The notes below the pieces were generated by a model, which was not told the origin of the DNA, did no database searches, and saw nothing but the letters and a program-made list of their open reading frames with translations. A stretch of DNA of 64,000 nucleotides. It comes from Cellvibrio japonicus Ueda107 (lineage in GTDB: Bacteria > Pseudomonadota > Gammaproteobacteria > Pseudomonadales > Cellvibrionaceae). The stretch is taken from assembly GCF_000019225.1 (NCBI RefSeq), contig NC_010995.1:4224501-4288500 (forward strand), read 5' to 3'. Of this stretch, positions 40,597-48,951 are shown one piece after another. Position 1 is the first letter of the stretch; every line of letters begins with the position of its first letter. A program made the translations under genes and the position numbers.

Positions 40597-42708
40597 GTGC
40601 AAACCATTGAGGCTTTAAGCCACCGGCTATCGTCTTATCTCGAGCCTCCCCAAATCAGTTTGGTGAAGCGCGCCTACTTTTACGCCGAACAAGCCCACGA
40701 TGGCCAAAAGCGCCGCAGTGGCGAAGCCTATATCACCCATCCCCTCGCCGTAGCCGATATCCTCGCCGATATGCACATGGACCATCAAAGCCTGATGGCG
40801 GCCATGCTGCACGATGTGATTGAAGATACCGGGATCAGCAAAAAAGCCATCTCCGGCCAGTTTGGCGATGCGGTGGCCGACCTGGTGGACGGGGTATCCA
40901 AGCTCACCCAGATTGAATTCGAATCCCACGCCGAAAAACAGGCGGAAAACTTCCAGAAAATGGCCATGGCCATGGCCAACGACCTGCGCGTAATCATGGT
41001 GAAGCTGGCCGACCGCCTGCACAACATGCGCACCCTGGGCGCCATGCCTGCCGATAAAAAGCGTCGTATCGCGAAAGAAACCCTGGAAATCTACGCCCCG
41101 ATTGCCCACCGCCTGGGTATGAATGATGTGCGCCTGGAATTGGAAGACCGCAGCTTCTACTGCATGTACCCGCTGCGTGCCACACGCCTGCAGGCCGCGC
41201 TGAAAACCGCGCGCGGCAACCGCAAGGAGCTGGTGGAGCAGATACAGACCTCGCTGGACAAGCGCCTGGCGAAAGAAAACATCAGCGCTGAAGTCATCGG
41301 ACGCGAGAAACACCTGTTCAGCATCTATGAAAAGATGCGTACCAAGAAGAAATTCTTCAAGGAGATCATGGATGTCTACGCTTTCCGCATCATTGTGGAC
41401 AGTGTGGATACCTGCTATCGGGTCCTGGGGGTCGTGCACAATCTCTACAAACCCGTGGCCGGTGAATTCAAGGATTACATCGCCATCCCCAAGGCCAACG
41501 GCTACCAGTCACTGCACACGGTATTGGTCGGCATGCACGGGGTCCCGATTGAAGTGCAGATCCGCACCCGCGAAATGGATGAAATGGCCAACAGCGGTAT
41601 TGCGGCCCATTTCCTCTACAAATCCAACAGCGATGACACCATCAATACCAGCCATAACCGCGCCCGCCAGTGGGTGCAGGGCCTGCTGGAAATGCAGCGC
41701 CGCGCGGGTAACTCGCTCGAATTTATCGAAAACGTGAAAATCGACCTCTTCCCCGACGAGGTCTATGTGTTTACGCCCAAGGGCAAGATTGTCGAACTGC
41801 CCTCGGGCGCTACCCCGGTGGATTTTGCCTACGCGGTACATACCGATATTGGCAACACCTGTGTTGCCTGTCGTATCAATGATCGCATGGCTCCCCTGTC
41901 ACAGCCGCTGCAATCAGGGCAAAAGGTCGCCATCATCACCGCCCAGGGTGCGCAACCCAACCCCAACTGGCTCAATTTCGCAGTGTCGGCCAAGGCTCGC
42001 TCAGGTATTCGCCACTTCCTCAAACACCAGCGCCATCACCAGTCAGTGACCCTTGGCAAGCGCATGCTGACCCGCGCCCTGGCGGAAATCCATATCGATA
42101 TAGAACACCTGAACGAAGAGCAGAAACAACGCATTCTGCTCGGCGCCCAGGTGGATAACCTGGATAAGCTGTACGAGGAAATCGGCCTGGGCAACAAGGT
42201 GGTTTACTCGGTCGTAAAACTGCTGGAGCCGGAGGCGGAGATCAAACCCAAGGCGGTGGCGACATCGGCCATTACCATCGATTCCGCCGAAGGCATGATG
42301 ATCAGCTTTGCACGCTGTTGCCGCCCCATTCCCGGCGACCCGATTATCGGCCATATCAGCTCAGGCAAAGGCCTGGTAATCCACCAGGATACCTGCCGCA
42401 ATATGGCCGAAATCCGCAACTATCCCGATAAGATCAGCCAGGTAAACTGGGCCGCTACGGTCAGTGGCGAGTTCCTGGTGGATGTGCGGGTGGAGGTCGA
42501 AAGTGAGCGCGGTATTATCGCCACCCTCGCAACGCGCATTACCGAGCAGGGTGCCAGCATTGAGCACATTAACGTGCAGGAGCGCGACGCCCACAACAGT
42601 GTTATCCACCTGTGTATCGGTGTGCACAACCGTATCCACCTCGCCAATATCATGCGCCGCATCCGCACCCTGAGCTTTGTGATTCGGGTGCACAGGGCGA
42701 AGAACTAG
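40597..42708 (+). CDS. spoT: Bifunctional (p)ppGpp synthetase/hydrolase SpoT
   Basis: Makes and degrades the stringent-response alarmone. 703 residues: an HD hydrolase domain (about 25-180) with intact HDVIEDTG motif, so hydrolysis should be active; a RelA/SpoT synthetase domain (about 235-345; DVYAFRIIVD, YKSLHT-type sequence as GYQSLHTVLVG); a TGS domain (about 385-445; VYVFTPKGKIVELP); a helical/zinc-finger-like region with CCRPIPGDPIIGH; and a C-terminal ACT domain (about 625-703). The GTG at 40597 is preceded by GGAG. The order rpoZ-spoT-ridA is the usual one and separates it from relA. Confidence 0.96.
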   Translation: MQTIEALSHRLSSYLEPPQISLVKRAYFYAEQAHDGQKRRSGEAYITHPLAVADILADMHMDHQSLMAAMLHDVIEDTGISKKAISGQFGDAVADLVDGVSKLTQIEFESHAEKQAENFQKMAMAMANDLRVIMVKLADRLHNMRTLGAMPADKKRRIAKETLEIYAPIAHRLGMNDVRLELEDRSFYCMYPLRATRLQAALKTARGNRKELVEQIQTSLDKRLAKENISAEVIGREKHLFSIYEKMRTKKKFFKEIMDVYAFRIIVDSVDTCYRVLGVVHNLYKPVAGEFKDYIAIPKANGYQSLHTVLVGMHGVPIEVQIRTREMDEMANSGIAAHFLYKSNSDDTINTSHNRARQWVQGLLEMQRRAGNSLEFIENVKIDLFPDEVYVFTPKGKIVELPSGATPVDFAYAVHTDIGNTCVACRINDRMAPLSQPLQSGQKVAIITAQGAQPNPNWLNFAVSAKARSGIRHFLKHQRHHQSVTLGKRMLTRALAEIHIDIEHLNEEQKQRILLGAQVDNLDKLYEEIGLGNKVVYSVVKLLEPEAEIKPKAVATSAITIDSAEGMMISFARCCRPIPGDPIIGHISSGKGLVIHQDTCRNMAEIRNYPDKISQVNWAATVSGEFLVDVRVEVESERGIIATLATRITEQGASIEHINVQERDAHNSVIHLCIGVHNRIHLANIMRRIRTLSFVIRVHRAKN

Positions 42709-42721
42709 TTGGTGCCCCACA

Positions 42722-42820
42722 GGATTCCGACAGAAATTTCGAGACACGCCGTAAACCCATCCCTGGGGGCTCGACGGCGGATTCCCGCCGCCGACGGTCT
42801 CGAAATTTCTGTCGGAACCC
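42722..42820. repeat. Large inverted-repeat element between spoT and ridA
   Basis: Perfect 21-bp arms (42725-42745 and 42797-42817, starting TTCCGACAG and ending CTGTCGGAA) extend to 24 bp with one mismatch. They enclose about 50 bases that include a second GC-rich hairpin (CGGCGG-ATTC-CCGCCG). The whole is about 99 bases, has no coding capacity or T-run, and looks like a REP/MITE-type interspersed element rather than a terminator. Confidence 0.65.
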
Positions 42821-42915
42821 TGCTGATACACAGTGCCATGATCTCCAGATACTTTCTTCCACCGCCTTATATACCTATACTCGCCCGCTTTCGTTATTAG
42901 CCAAAAGGGTTAGCC

Positions 42916-43299
42916 ATGACCAACAAAGCCATTATCCACAGCGACAACGCACCTGCTGCCATAGGTACCTACTCCCAGGCAGTTAAGGTCAACAACACGG
43001 TTTACCTCTCTGGCCAAATCCCGCTGGACCCCAAAACCATGCAATTGGTCGAAGGCGACTTTGCTGCCCAGGCCCACCAGGTTTTCAAAAACCTGCGCGC
43101 GGTCTGCGAAGCTGCCGATGGCGGCCTGAAAGACATCGTTAAACTCAACATCTACCTCACCGACCTGGCCAACTTCCCCACTGTGAATGAGGTCATGGGC
43201 CAATACTTCCAACAGCCCTATCCCGCCCGCGCCGCGCTTGGTATCAGCCAATTGCCGCGCAATTCACTGATTGAGGCGGATGGTGTGATGGTGATTTAA
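42916..43299 (+). CDS. ridA: RidA-family reactive enamine/imine deaminase
   Basis: Hydrolyses reactive 2-aminoacrylate formed by PLP enzymes. 127 residues with the family opening [23 protein letters not shown]-type strand. [18 protein letters not shown], the catalytic-site Arg in [12 protein letters not shown], and the Glu in [10 protein letters not shown] are in place. Usually trimeric and cytoplasmic. It follows spoT across an inverted-repeat element, in the conserved position. Confidence 0.95.
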   Translation: MTNKAIIHSDNAPAAIGTYSQAVKVNNTVYLSGQIPLDPKTMQLVEGDFAAQAHQVFKNLRAVCEAADGGLKDIVKLNIYLTDLANFPTVNEVMGQYFQQPYPARAALGISQLPRNSLIEADGVMVI

Positions 43300-43321
43300 T
43301 CGCGCAAAACCTTCGCCCATT

Positions 43322-43356
43322 AAAAAGCCGACCCGGTTTCTCGGGTCGGCTTTTTT
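43322..43356. terminator. Bidirectional terminator between ridA and lpdA
   Basis: AAAAAGCCGACCCG-GTTTCT-CGGGTCGGCTTTTT has a 14-bp perfect stem with A/T runs both sides, between convergent genes. Confidence 0.92.
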
Positions 43357-43376
43357 AGTCTTATCAACCTACCGAA

Positions 43377-44798
43377 TTACTTCTTCAGTGTCGCCTTGGG
43401 ATTGGGCAGGTCGGTAATGGTACCTACACCCAGTTCAGCCGCTAGGCCAACGGATTCGTGCAGGGTCGGGTGAGCGTGGATGGTCAGTGCGATATCTTCC
43501 ACGCTGGAACCGAACTCCAGCGCCAGGGTAATCTCACCTAACAACTCCCCGGCGTGAATCCCTACCAGACCGGCACCCAGCAGGCGATCCGATACCGGAT
43601 CGTAGATCAGCTTGGTCTTGCCTTCGCTGCGATCCGACGCAATGGCGCGACCGCTGGCGCTCCAGGGGAATACCGCGACCTTATAATCGCGCCCTTCCTG
43701 CTTGAGTTCCTTTTCTGTTTTGCCGACCCAGGCGATTTCCGGGCTGGTGTAAGCGATAGAGGGAATGGCGATCGGGTGGAACGCATGGGGATGGCCAGCG
43801 GCGCCCTCAGCAGCGGCATGGCCCTCGTGGGTCGCCTTATGGGCCAGCATGGGCTGGCCGACGATATCGCCAATCGCCCAGATGTGGGGCTGGTTGGTTT
43901 GCAGGTATTCGTCGACGGGAATAAAACCGCGCTCGTCCACTGTCACACCGGCTTTGTCAGCATCGATCAGTTTACCGTTGGGGCTGCGCCCCACAGCGAC
44001 CAGCACCGCATCAAACTGGCGTGGCTCAGCAGGCGCCTGGGCACCGCTAAAGCTGACTTCTATCGCCTCCGGCTTGGCAGCCACAGCCTCCACCTTGGTG
44101 GACAGCAAGACTTCAAAACGGTCTTTGTTGTGTTTGGTGTACACCGCAATCAGGTCTTTATCCGCTGCGGGTACCAGTTGGTCGGCAAACTCCACGACCG
44201 TGACCTTACTGCCCAGGGCTTCATACACAGTGGCCATTTCCAGGCCGATAATACCGCCGCCAATCACCAGCAAACGCTGGGGCACCTGGCGCAACTCCAG
44301 GGCGCTGGTGGAATCCCAAATACGGGGATCTTCGGGGATAAAGGAGAGTTTTACGCTGCGTGAACCGGCGGCAATAATGGCTTTTTCAAATTCAATTGTG
44401 GTTTTCTCTCCCTGGTTGTCCACTTCCAGCTGGTGAGTGCCCACAAACCTGCCGTAGCCTTCCACAATACGTACCTTGCGCCCCTTGGCCATGGCTCCCA
44501 CGCCGGATACCAGCTTGCCAACCACCGATTCCTTATAGGCGCGCACCTTATCCAGGTCATAGCTGACCTTGCCAAAGCTCAGGCCCAGGCTGTCGGCATG
44601 CTCGGCTTCGTTGATAACCTCGGCCACGTGCAGCAGTGCCTTGGAGGGAATACAGCCCACGTTGAGGCACACACCGCCAAGGGTTGGGTGACGCTCTACC
44701 AGGGTGACATCCAGGCCCAGGTCGGCGGCGCGGAATGCAGCGGAATAACCACCGGGACCACTGCCCAGGACAACGAGTTGGGTTTTGATATGAGCCAT
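43377..44798 (-). CDS. lpdA: Dihydrolipoyl dehydrogenase (E3)
   Basis: FAD flavoenzyme that reoxidises dihydrolipoamide in pyruvate and 2-oxoglutarate dehydrogenase complexes. 473 residues: GSGPGGYSAAFRAADLGL FAD fold, redox pair in GGVCLNVGCIPSKAL, NAD fold GGGIIGLEMATVYEALGS, AIGDIVGQPMLAHKATHEG, and the His-Glu active-site motif HAHPTLHESV. The AAGGAG RBS is 7 nt before the ATG. The length and N-terminus are of the E. coli LpdA (PDH) type, yet no aceE or aceF is adjacent. Its upstream side abuts the AT-rich island, so it is a single-gene unit here. Confidence 0.95.
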   Translation of the reverse strand: MAHIKTQLVVLGSGPGGYSAAFRAADLGLDVTLVERHPTLGGVCLNVGCIPSKALLHVAEVINEAEHADSLGLSFGKVSYDLDKVRAYKESVVGKLVSGVGAMAKGRKVRIVEGYGRFVGTHQLEVDNQGEKTTIEFEKAIIAAGSRSVKLSFIPEDPRIWDSTSALELRQVPQRLLVIGGGIIGLEMATVYEALGSKVTVVEFADQLVPAADKDLIAVYTKHNKDRFEVLLSTKVEAVAAKPEAIEVSFSGAQAPAEPRQFDAVLVAVGRSPNGKLIDADKAGVTVDERGFIPVDEYLQTNQPHIWAIGDIVGQPMLAHKATHEGHAAAEGAAGHPHAFHPIAIPSIAYTSPEIAWVGKTEKELKQEGRDYKVAVFPWSASGRAIASDRSEGKTKLIYDPVSDRLLGAGLVGIHAGELLGEITLALEFGSSVEDIALTIHAHPTLHESVGLAAELGVGTITDLPNPKATLKK

Positions 44799-45128
44799 TT
44801 AGATACTCCTTAGTATGGGATAAAGGTCCGCATCATAAGCGATTCGAAGCAGACAATAGCTGGCCAGGTTGATTGATTTAATAAAATCATATCAGTGTGA
44901 TTAATATCTCTTTTTCATGATTTGGTGGGAAAAAGCGATAGCGATCTGATCGGAAGAGAAAGTAGTATTCATAATGTTGAAAATAATGACCAGGGAATTA
45001 CGGTTGCCCCTTGTACCTTAATCCTCCTGTCTTATCTTCCTCATTTCCAAACCATGCCCTCAAGATTTATGCAACAAGCACAAACAACAAAGGGGCCTAC
45101 ATTCAATAATTAAATGGATATTTTCACA
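44799..45128. other. AT-rich intergenic region at the island edge
   Basis: 330 bases, visibly richer in A/T than the flanking housekeeping DNA. It must carry the lpdA promoter on the minus strand and that of the secreted-protein gene on the plus strand, but no good -35/-10 pair could be fixed. A 63-codon open frame (44922-45113) has no RBS and no recognisable sequence, and is not called. Confidence 0.55.
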
Positions 45129-45704
45129 ATGAAAAAATATATGCCTGGTTTATTGGCAGTTTGCGGAATGGTTTTAATCAGCTCTGCTGCAAGCGCGATA
45201 GAGGAGGTTATTGTAACCGGTACACCTATGCCCACCCCCACTTATGATATTCCTGGTTTTTCTTCGTCCACCAGTGGCTCTTATGGATCCAGTTTTGGTT
45301 TTAGTGGCGGCTATAAAGATGCGGCCATAGCGGCAGCTAAAAAGCAATGTGAAACAGTGTTTGCCACAGCACAAAAGAAAGCATGTGATGATAAAAAAGA
45401 AATGATTTATAGGGCACAAACAGAAACCTGTAATAGCTTGGGAACAAATGGTACGGTCGGAATGGTGGTAGGTAGTACCAGTGTGGTGGTAGGTGGGGCA
45501 GTTGCCTTCGCAGGTGGCCCAATTGGGTGGGCAGTAGCGTTAAGCCTCGGAGGAACAGCGATTGCTGGTGGAGGGGCAGTTGTACAGCAACAAGGAAATT
45601 ATAGTTGTCGCGACCAGGCTAATTTTGATTACCAATACAATACACAGGCCTGTATTAATTATGCGAACAAACTAAAATCAGAATTCTGTTCAAAAATTTA
45701 CTAA
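45129..45704 (+). CDS. Secreted cysteine-rich protein with Gly-rich hydrophobic hairpin, unknown function
   Basis: A 191-residue protein I do not recognise. A signal peptide ends SAASA at about residue 23. The mature N-terminus IEEVIVTGTPMP closely resembles a TonB box plus leader of TonB-dependent receptors, but no plug or barrel follows. A Ser/Gly/Phe-rich stretch comes next, then a helical region with three Cys. A Gly-rich hydrophobic segment of about 50 residues (GMVVGSTSVVVGGAVAFAGG, turn at PIGWAV) could form a membrane hairpin. A C-terminal region has three more Cys. ATG 45129 is preferred to ATG 45114; both RBSs are weak. Base composition is AT-rich, unlike neighbours, suggesting transfer. 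It is 12 bases upstream of the first Sel1-like gene. Confidence 0.75.
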   Translation: MKKYMPGLLAVCGMVLISSAASAIEEVIVTGTPMPTPTYDIPGFSSSTSGSYGSSFGFSGGYKDAAIAAAKKQCETVFATAQKKACDDKKEMIYRAQTETCNSLGTNGTVGMVVGSTSVVVGGAVAFAGGPIGWAVALSLGGTAIAGGGAVVQQQGNYSCRDQANFDYQYNTQACINYANKLKSEFCSKIY

Positions 45705-46520
45705 GAATCCCGTTTTATGAAAAAAATACATTGGTTTTTACTAATTGTAATTGTAGGTATCTGCTATATCGCATATAGCTCTTTATGGCAACCCGAAATT
45801 GATGTACCGACTCAAGTAACTGCTGTTACTCAATCACCTGTCGAAACAACAATAACATCTTCATTATCCAGCGAATCAAATGGATCAATTCAAGCAGATA
45901 CGCCAAATGGCCGTAGGCTAACAACTACTGAAATGGCTGTTAAAAGTGACTGGATGCGCCGCCAAGGCTTGTCCGCTATCGACCAAGAAACATACAAGGA
46001 CTATTCTGATGCGCAACTGATGGAACTGAGCGAAAAAGGTGATTTTAATGCCATGCATGTTCTTGGAATAAGAAAATTAACTTCTGAAGGCGTACAAGCT
46101 GCAATCCCTTTTGCAAAGAAAGAAATTATATACGGCAGTTTGAGAGGGATAAGCACCATGGCTAATTATTTGGGACCGGATATGTCCAGTGACTTGCCAA
46201 TTGACGAGTTGAAAAAACAACTGCTGGAGTCTACGGCTTACTACAAGTTTTATAGTATGCGCGGCGACCAATATAGTGCGAAATTATTTAGTGAAACACA
46301 AATCAAAAGTTTCGAGACAGCCTATAAAATCGATCAGGTTTTTAACGAGGACGATGAAGCCTGGATCAATAATCGGGCAACAGAACTTTATGACTATTAC
46401 CAAGCGGAGCGCTATAAGTTGGGGCTGGGTGACTTCGACAACGAGGTACCGCAAGAAGTTAGGACTTTTTTTGGTGAGTAAGTTATCTGTTTAACAGGAA
46501 AGGGCTGCATAGCAGCCCTT
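45632..46520 (+). repeat. Segmental tandem duplication, copy 1
   Basis: This segment recurs 983 bases downstream (46615-47503). It covers the last 24 codons of the secreted-protein gene, the whole first Sel1-like gene and about 39 bases of its 3' flank. Identity is highest in the first 90 bases and across the 3' half of the Sel1-like gene. Confidence 0.88.
45717..46481 (+). CDS. Membrane-anchored Sel1-like protein, paralogue 1
   Basis: A 254-residue protein with an N-terminal membrane anchor (about 5-24, KKIHWFLLIVIVGICYIAY), a Ser/Thr-rich linker to about 60, and a helical domain. The stretch LMELSEKGDFNAMHVLGIRKL has the LxxLxxxGDxxAMxxLG spacing of a Sel1-like helical repeat. No catalytic motif is seen. 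The C-terminal half (about 140-254) is nearly identical to the downstream paralogue; the N-terminal half has clearly diverged. It starts 12 bases after the secreted-protein gene, so they are likely one transcript. The orientation of the anchor suggests a periplasmic domain. Function unknown; a protective partner of the upstream product is one possibility. Confidence 0.75.
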   Translation: MKKIHWFLLIVIVGICYIAYSSLWQPEIDVPTQVTAVTQSPVETTITSSLSSESNGSIQADTPNGRRLTTTEMAVKSDWMRRQGLSAIDQETYKDYSDAQLMELSEKGDFNAMHVLGIRKLTSEGVQAAIPFAKKEIIYGSLRGISTMANYLGPDMSSDLPIDELKKQLLESTAYYKFYSMRGDQYSAKLFSETQIKSFETAYKIDQVFNEDDEAWINNRATELYDYYQAERYKLGLGDFDNEVPQEVRTFFGE

Positions 46521-46573
46521 GCAGACTTCTGATAAACCCCACCTGACAGCCTGTTAAGTGGGGTTTGTTTTTT
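46500..46573 (+). terminator. Hairpin and rho-independent terminator after paralogue 1
   Basis: A 9-bp hairpin (AAGGGCTGC-ATA-GCAGCCCTT, 46500-46520) is followed by a stronger terminator: AAACCCCAC (46534-46542) pairs with GTGGGGTTT (46558-46566), then TTTGTTTTTT. The second hairpin lies outside the duplicated unit. Confidence 0.82.
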
Positions 46574-46614
46574 GGATACCGATGATTTTGAAAGCCGTTT
46601 GTAAAAATAAAATG

Positions 46615-46687
46615 CCAATACAACACCCAGGCCTGCATTAATTATGCGAACAAACTAAAATCAGAATTCTGTTCAAAAATTTACTAA
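46615..46687 (+). pseudogene. 3' fragment of the secreted-protein gene, duplicated
   Basis: The last 24 codons of the secreted-protein gene, including its TAA (46685-46687), are repeated with only a few base changes, directly before paralogue 2. There is no start codon or upstream part. It is a scar of the tandem duplication and marks its left junction near 46610. Confidence 0.85.
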
Positions 46688-46699
46688 GAATCTCGTTTT

Positions 46700-47464
46700 A
46701 TGAAAAAAATACATTGGTTTCTATTAATTGTAATTTTAGGCCTTTTTTATATGGCATATAGCTTCTTATGGCAGCCAGAGATTAGTGTACCCGATCAAGT
46801 TTCGACAATTATCAAGCCATCATCTGATATGACAGTAATCTCATCATCACCTGTTGAATATAACTCATCAATTGAAGCAAGTTCTCTATCTGGTCGTAAA
46901 TTAACCGCTGCTGAGATGGCTGTTAAAAGTGACTGGATGCGACGTACCGGGCGCTCATCTGAGGATCGGGAAACATACAAAAGCTATTCAGACGAACAAC
47001 TGCAGGATTTGATTGAGCATGGTGATACTAATGCTATGTATGAGATGGGGGATCGAAAGTTGGTTTCAGAGGGAACGCAGGCAGCAATTCCTTTCGCAGA
47101 AAAAGAAATTGTCTATGGAAGTTTGAAAGGTATAAGCACTATGGCAATTTACTTGGGACCGGATATGTCCAGCGACTTGCCAATTGACGAGCTGAAAAAA
47201 CAACTGCTGGAGTCTACTGCTTACTACAAGTTTTACAGTATGCGCGGCGACCCATATAGCGCGAAATTATTTAGTGAAACACAAATCAAAAGTTTCGAGA
47301 CAGCCTATAAAATCGATCAGGTTTTTAACGAGGACGATGAAGCCTGGATCAATAATCGGGCGACAGAACTTTATGACTATTACCAGGCGGAGCGCTATAA
47401 GTTGGGGCTGGGTGACTTCGACAACGAGGTACCGCAAGAAGTTAGGACTTTTTTTGGTGAGTAA
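46700..47464 (+). CDS. Membrane-anchored Sel1-like protein, paralogue 2
   Basis: A 254-residue paralogue of the upstream gene with the same anchor (KKIHWFLLIVILGLFYMAY), a Ser-rich linker and a Sel1-like stretch (LQDLIEHGDTNAMYEMGDRKL). From about residue 141 to the end it differs from paralogue 1 at only three residues (Lys for Arg, Ile for Asn, Pro for Gln). The first 135 residues differ at many positions. That mosaic suggests recent homogenisation of the 3' half or selection for N-terminal diversity. A terminator precedes it, so it may need its own promoter. AT-rich like its neighbours. Function unknown. Confidence 0.75.
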   Translation: MKKIHWFLLIVILGLFYMAYSFLWQPEISVPDQVSTIIKPSSDMTVISSSPVEYNSSIEASSLSGRKLTAAEMAVKSDWMRRTGRSSEDRETYKSYSDEQLQDLIEHGDTNAMYEMGDRKLVSEGTQAAIPFAEKEIVYGSLKGISTMAIYLGPDMSSDLPIDELKKQLLESTAYYKFYSMRGDPYSAKLFSETQIKSFETAYKIDQVFNEDDEAWINNRATELYDYYQAERYKLGLGDFDNEVPQEVRTFFGE

Positions 47465-47481
47465 GTTATCTGTTTAACAGG

Positions 47482-47515
47482 AAAGGTCTGCCTCGCAGCC
47501 TTTTTTAATTTTTTA
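47482..47515 (+). terminator. Rho-independent terminator after paralogue 2
   Basis: AAAGG-T-CTGC / GCAG-CCTTT (47482-47503) with a CTC loop is followed by TTTTTT and a second T-run. The stem is homologous to the first hairpin after paralogue 1. Confidence 0.8.
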
Positions 47516-47523
47516 TCCCCCAG

Positions 47524-48909
47524 TCAGAAGAAGCTGAAACCCACCTGGAACAGTTTTTCCAGGTCGCGGATATGCTTTTTCTGCAGCAAAAATACAATGA
47601 CATGGTCACCCGACTGCACCACCACATCATCATGGGCAATGATCACCTCCGGACCATCGGGGCCGTGGCGTACCAGCGCGCCTATATTGGCACCTTCGGG
47701 CAGGTCTATATCCTCCAGCGCCTTGCCGACAACCCTGGAAGACTTGGCATCGCCGTGGGCAACAATCTCGATGGCCTCGGCGGCGCCGCGGCGCAGTGAG
47801 TGCACATTCACAATATCGCCGCGCCTGACGTGGGTGAGCAGGCTGCCAATGGTCGTTGTCTGCGGGGAAATCGCAATATCGATATCGCCACCTTGTACCA
47901 CATCGACATAGGCCGGGTTATTGATCAGTGTCATTACCTTGCGCGCGCCCAGGCGCTTGGCGAGCATGGAAGACATGATATTGGCTTCATCATCATTGGT
48001 GAGCGCCAGGAATACATCGGTATCTTCAATATGCTCTTCCAGCAGCAGGTTTTTATCCGACGCGCTGCCCTGGATCACAATCGCCCGCTCCAATTGCTCC
48101 GATAAACGGATACAGCGCGGCTTGTTGTATTCAATCACCCGCACGTTGTAGCGGCCTTCCAGCATCCTGGCCAAGCGCAAACCGATATTGCCGCCACCGG
48201 CGATGGTGATGCGTTTGTAGGCCAGTTCCAGGCGGCGCAGCTCACTCATCACCGCCCGGATATCGGCTTTAGCGGCGATAAAGAAAACCTCATCATCGGC
48301 TTCGATCACCGTCGCACCAGTGGGCACAATGGCGCGGTTGCGCCGATAAATTGCAGCCACCCGCGTATCCACCGAAGGCATGTGTTCGCGCAGAAAGCGC
48401 AACTCCTGTCCCACCAGGGGGCCGCCGTGATATGCCTTGACCGCCACCAATTGCACCTGGCCCTCGGCAAAGTCGAGTACCTGGAGGGCACCCGGCTGCT
48501 CGATCAACCGGTAAATGTATTCCGATACCAGCGTCTCCGGGCTGATCAGCACATCAACCGGAATCGCCCCCGACTCAAATAATTTTTGCTGGGTAAGGTA
48601 AGCGGTGGCGCGCACGCGCGCGATCTTGGTGGGCGTATGGAACAGGTGCTCCGCAACGGCGCAGGCGACCATATTGATTTCATCGTCGCTGGTCACCGCG
48701 ACCAGCATGTCGGCATCTTCCATCCCCGCCTGGATGAGGACATCCGGATGCGAGGCCTCCCCCGTTACCACACTGATATCCAGCCGGTCACGCAGCTCGC
48801 GCAGGCGCTCCTCGTCGGTATCCACCACCGTAATATCGTTGGACTCGCTCGCCAGATGTTCCGCGAGGTTGCCGCCCACCTGGCCAGCACCAAGGATGAT
48901 GATTTTCAT
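47524..48909 (-). CDS. trkA: Trk potassium uptake regulatory protein TrkA
   Basis: Cytoplasmic NAD-binding subunit gating TrkH/TrkG potassium uptake. 461 residues in two repeats, each with a Rossmann TrkA_N domain (first: [19 protein letters not shown]; second: [17 protein letters not shown]) and a TrkA_C ligand-binding domain. The membrane partner is not in the window. It is the last gene of the def-fmt-rsmB-trkA run, 42 bases after rsmB, the common gammaproteobacterial order. Confidence 0.95.
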   Translation of the reverse strand: MKIIILGAGQVGGNLAEHLASESNDITVVDTDEERLRELRDRLDISVVTGEASHPDVLIQAGMEDADMLVAVTSDDEINMVACAVAEHLFHTPTKIARVRATAYLTQQKLFESGAIPVDVLISPETLVSEYIYRLIEQPGALQVLDFAEGQVQLVAVKAYHGGPLVGQELRFLREHMPSVDTRVAAIYRRNRAIVPTGATVIEADDEVFFIAAKADIRAVMSELRRLELAYKRITIAGGGNIGLRLARMLEGRYNVRVIEYNKPRCIRLSEQLERAIVIQGSASDKNLLLEEHIEDTDVFLALTNDDEANIMSSMLAKRLGARKVMTLINNPAYVDVVQGGDIDIAISPQTTTIGSLLTHVRRGDIVNVHSLRRGAAEAIEIVAHGDAKSSRVVGKALEDIDLPEGANIGALVRHGPDGPEVIIAHDDVVVQSGDHVIVFLLQKKHIRDLEKLFQVGFSFF

Positions 48910-48951
48910 AGGTTACCTGTACAAAGGTTCCGGGGTTCAAGCAGGCAAAGC

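Larger units (their letters stand above)
46615..47503 (+). repeat. Segmental tandem duplication, copy 2
   Basis: Copy of 45632-46520, offset 983 bases. Similarity starts at CCAATACAA and fades about 39 bases past the stop of paralogue 2, in a related hairpin. Confidence 0.88.

Noticed and set aside
44922..45113. 63-codon open frame directly upstream of the secreted-protein gene
   Set aside because: No RBS, no recognisable sequence and low-complexity composition; treated as AT-rich intergenic DNA.
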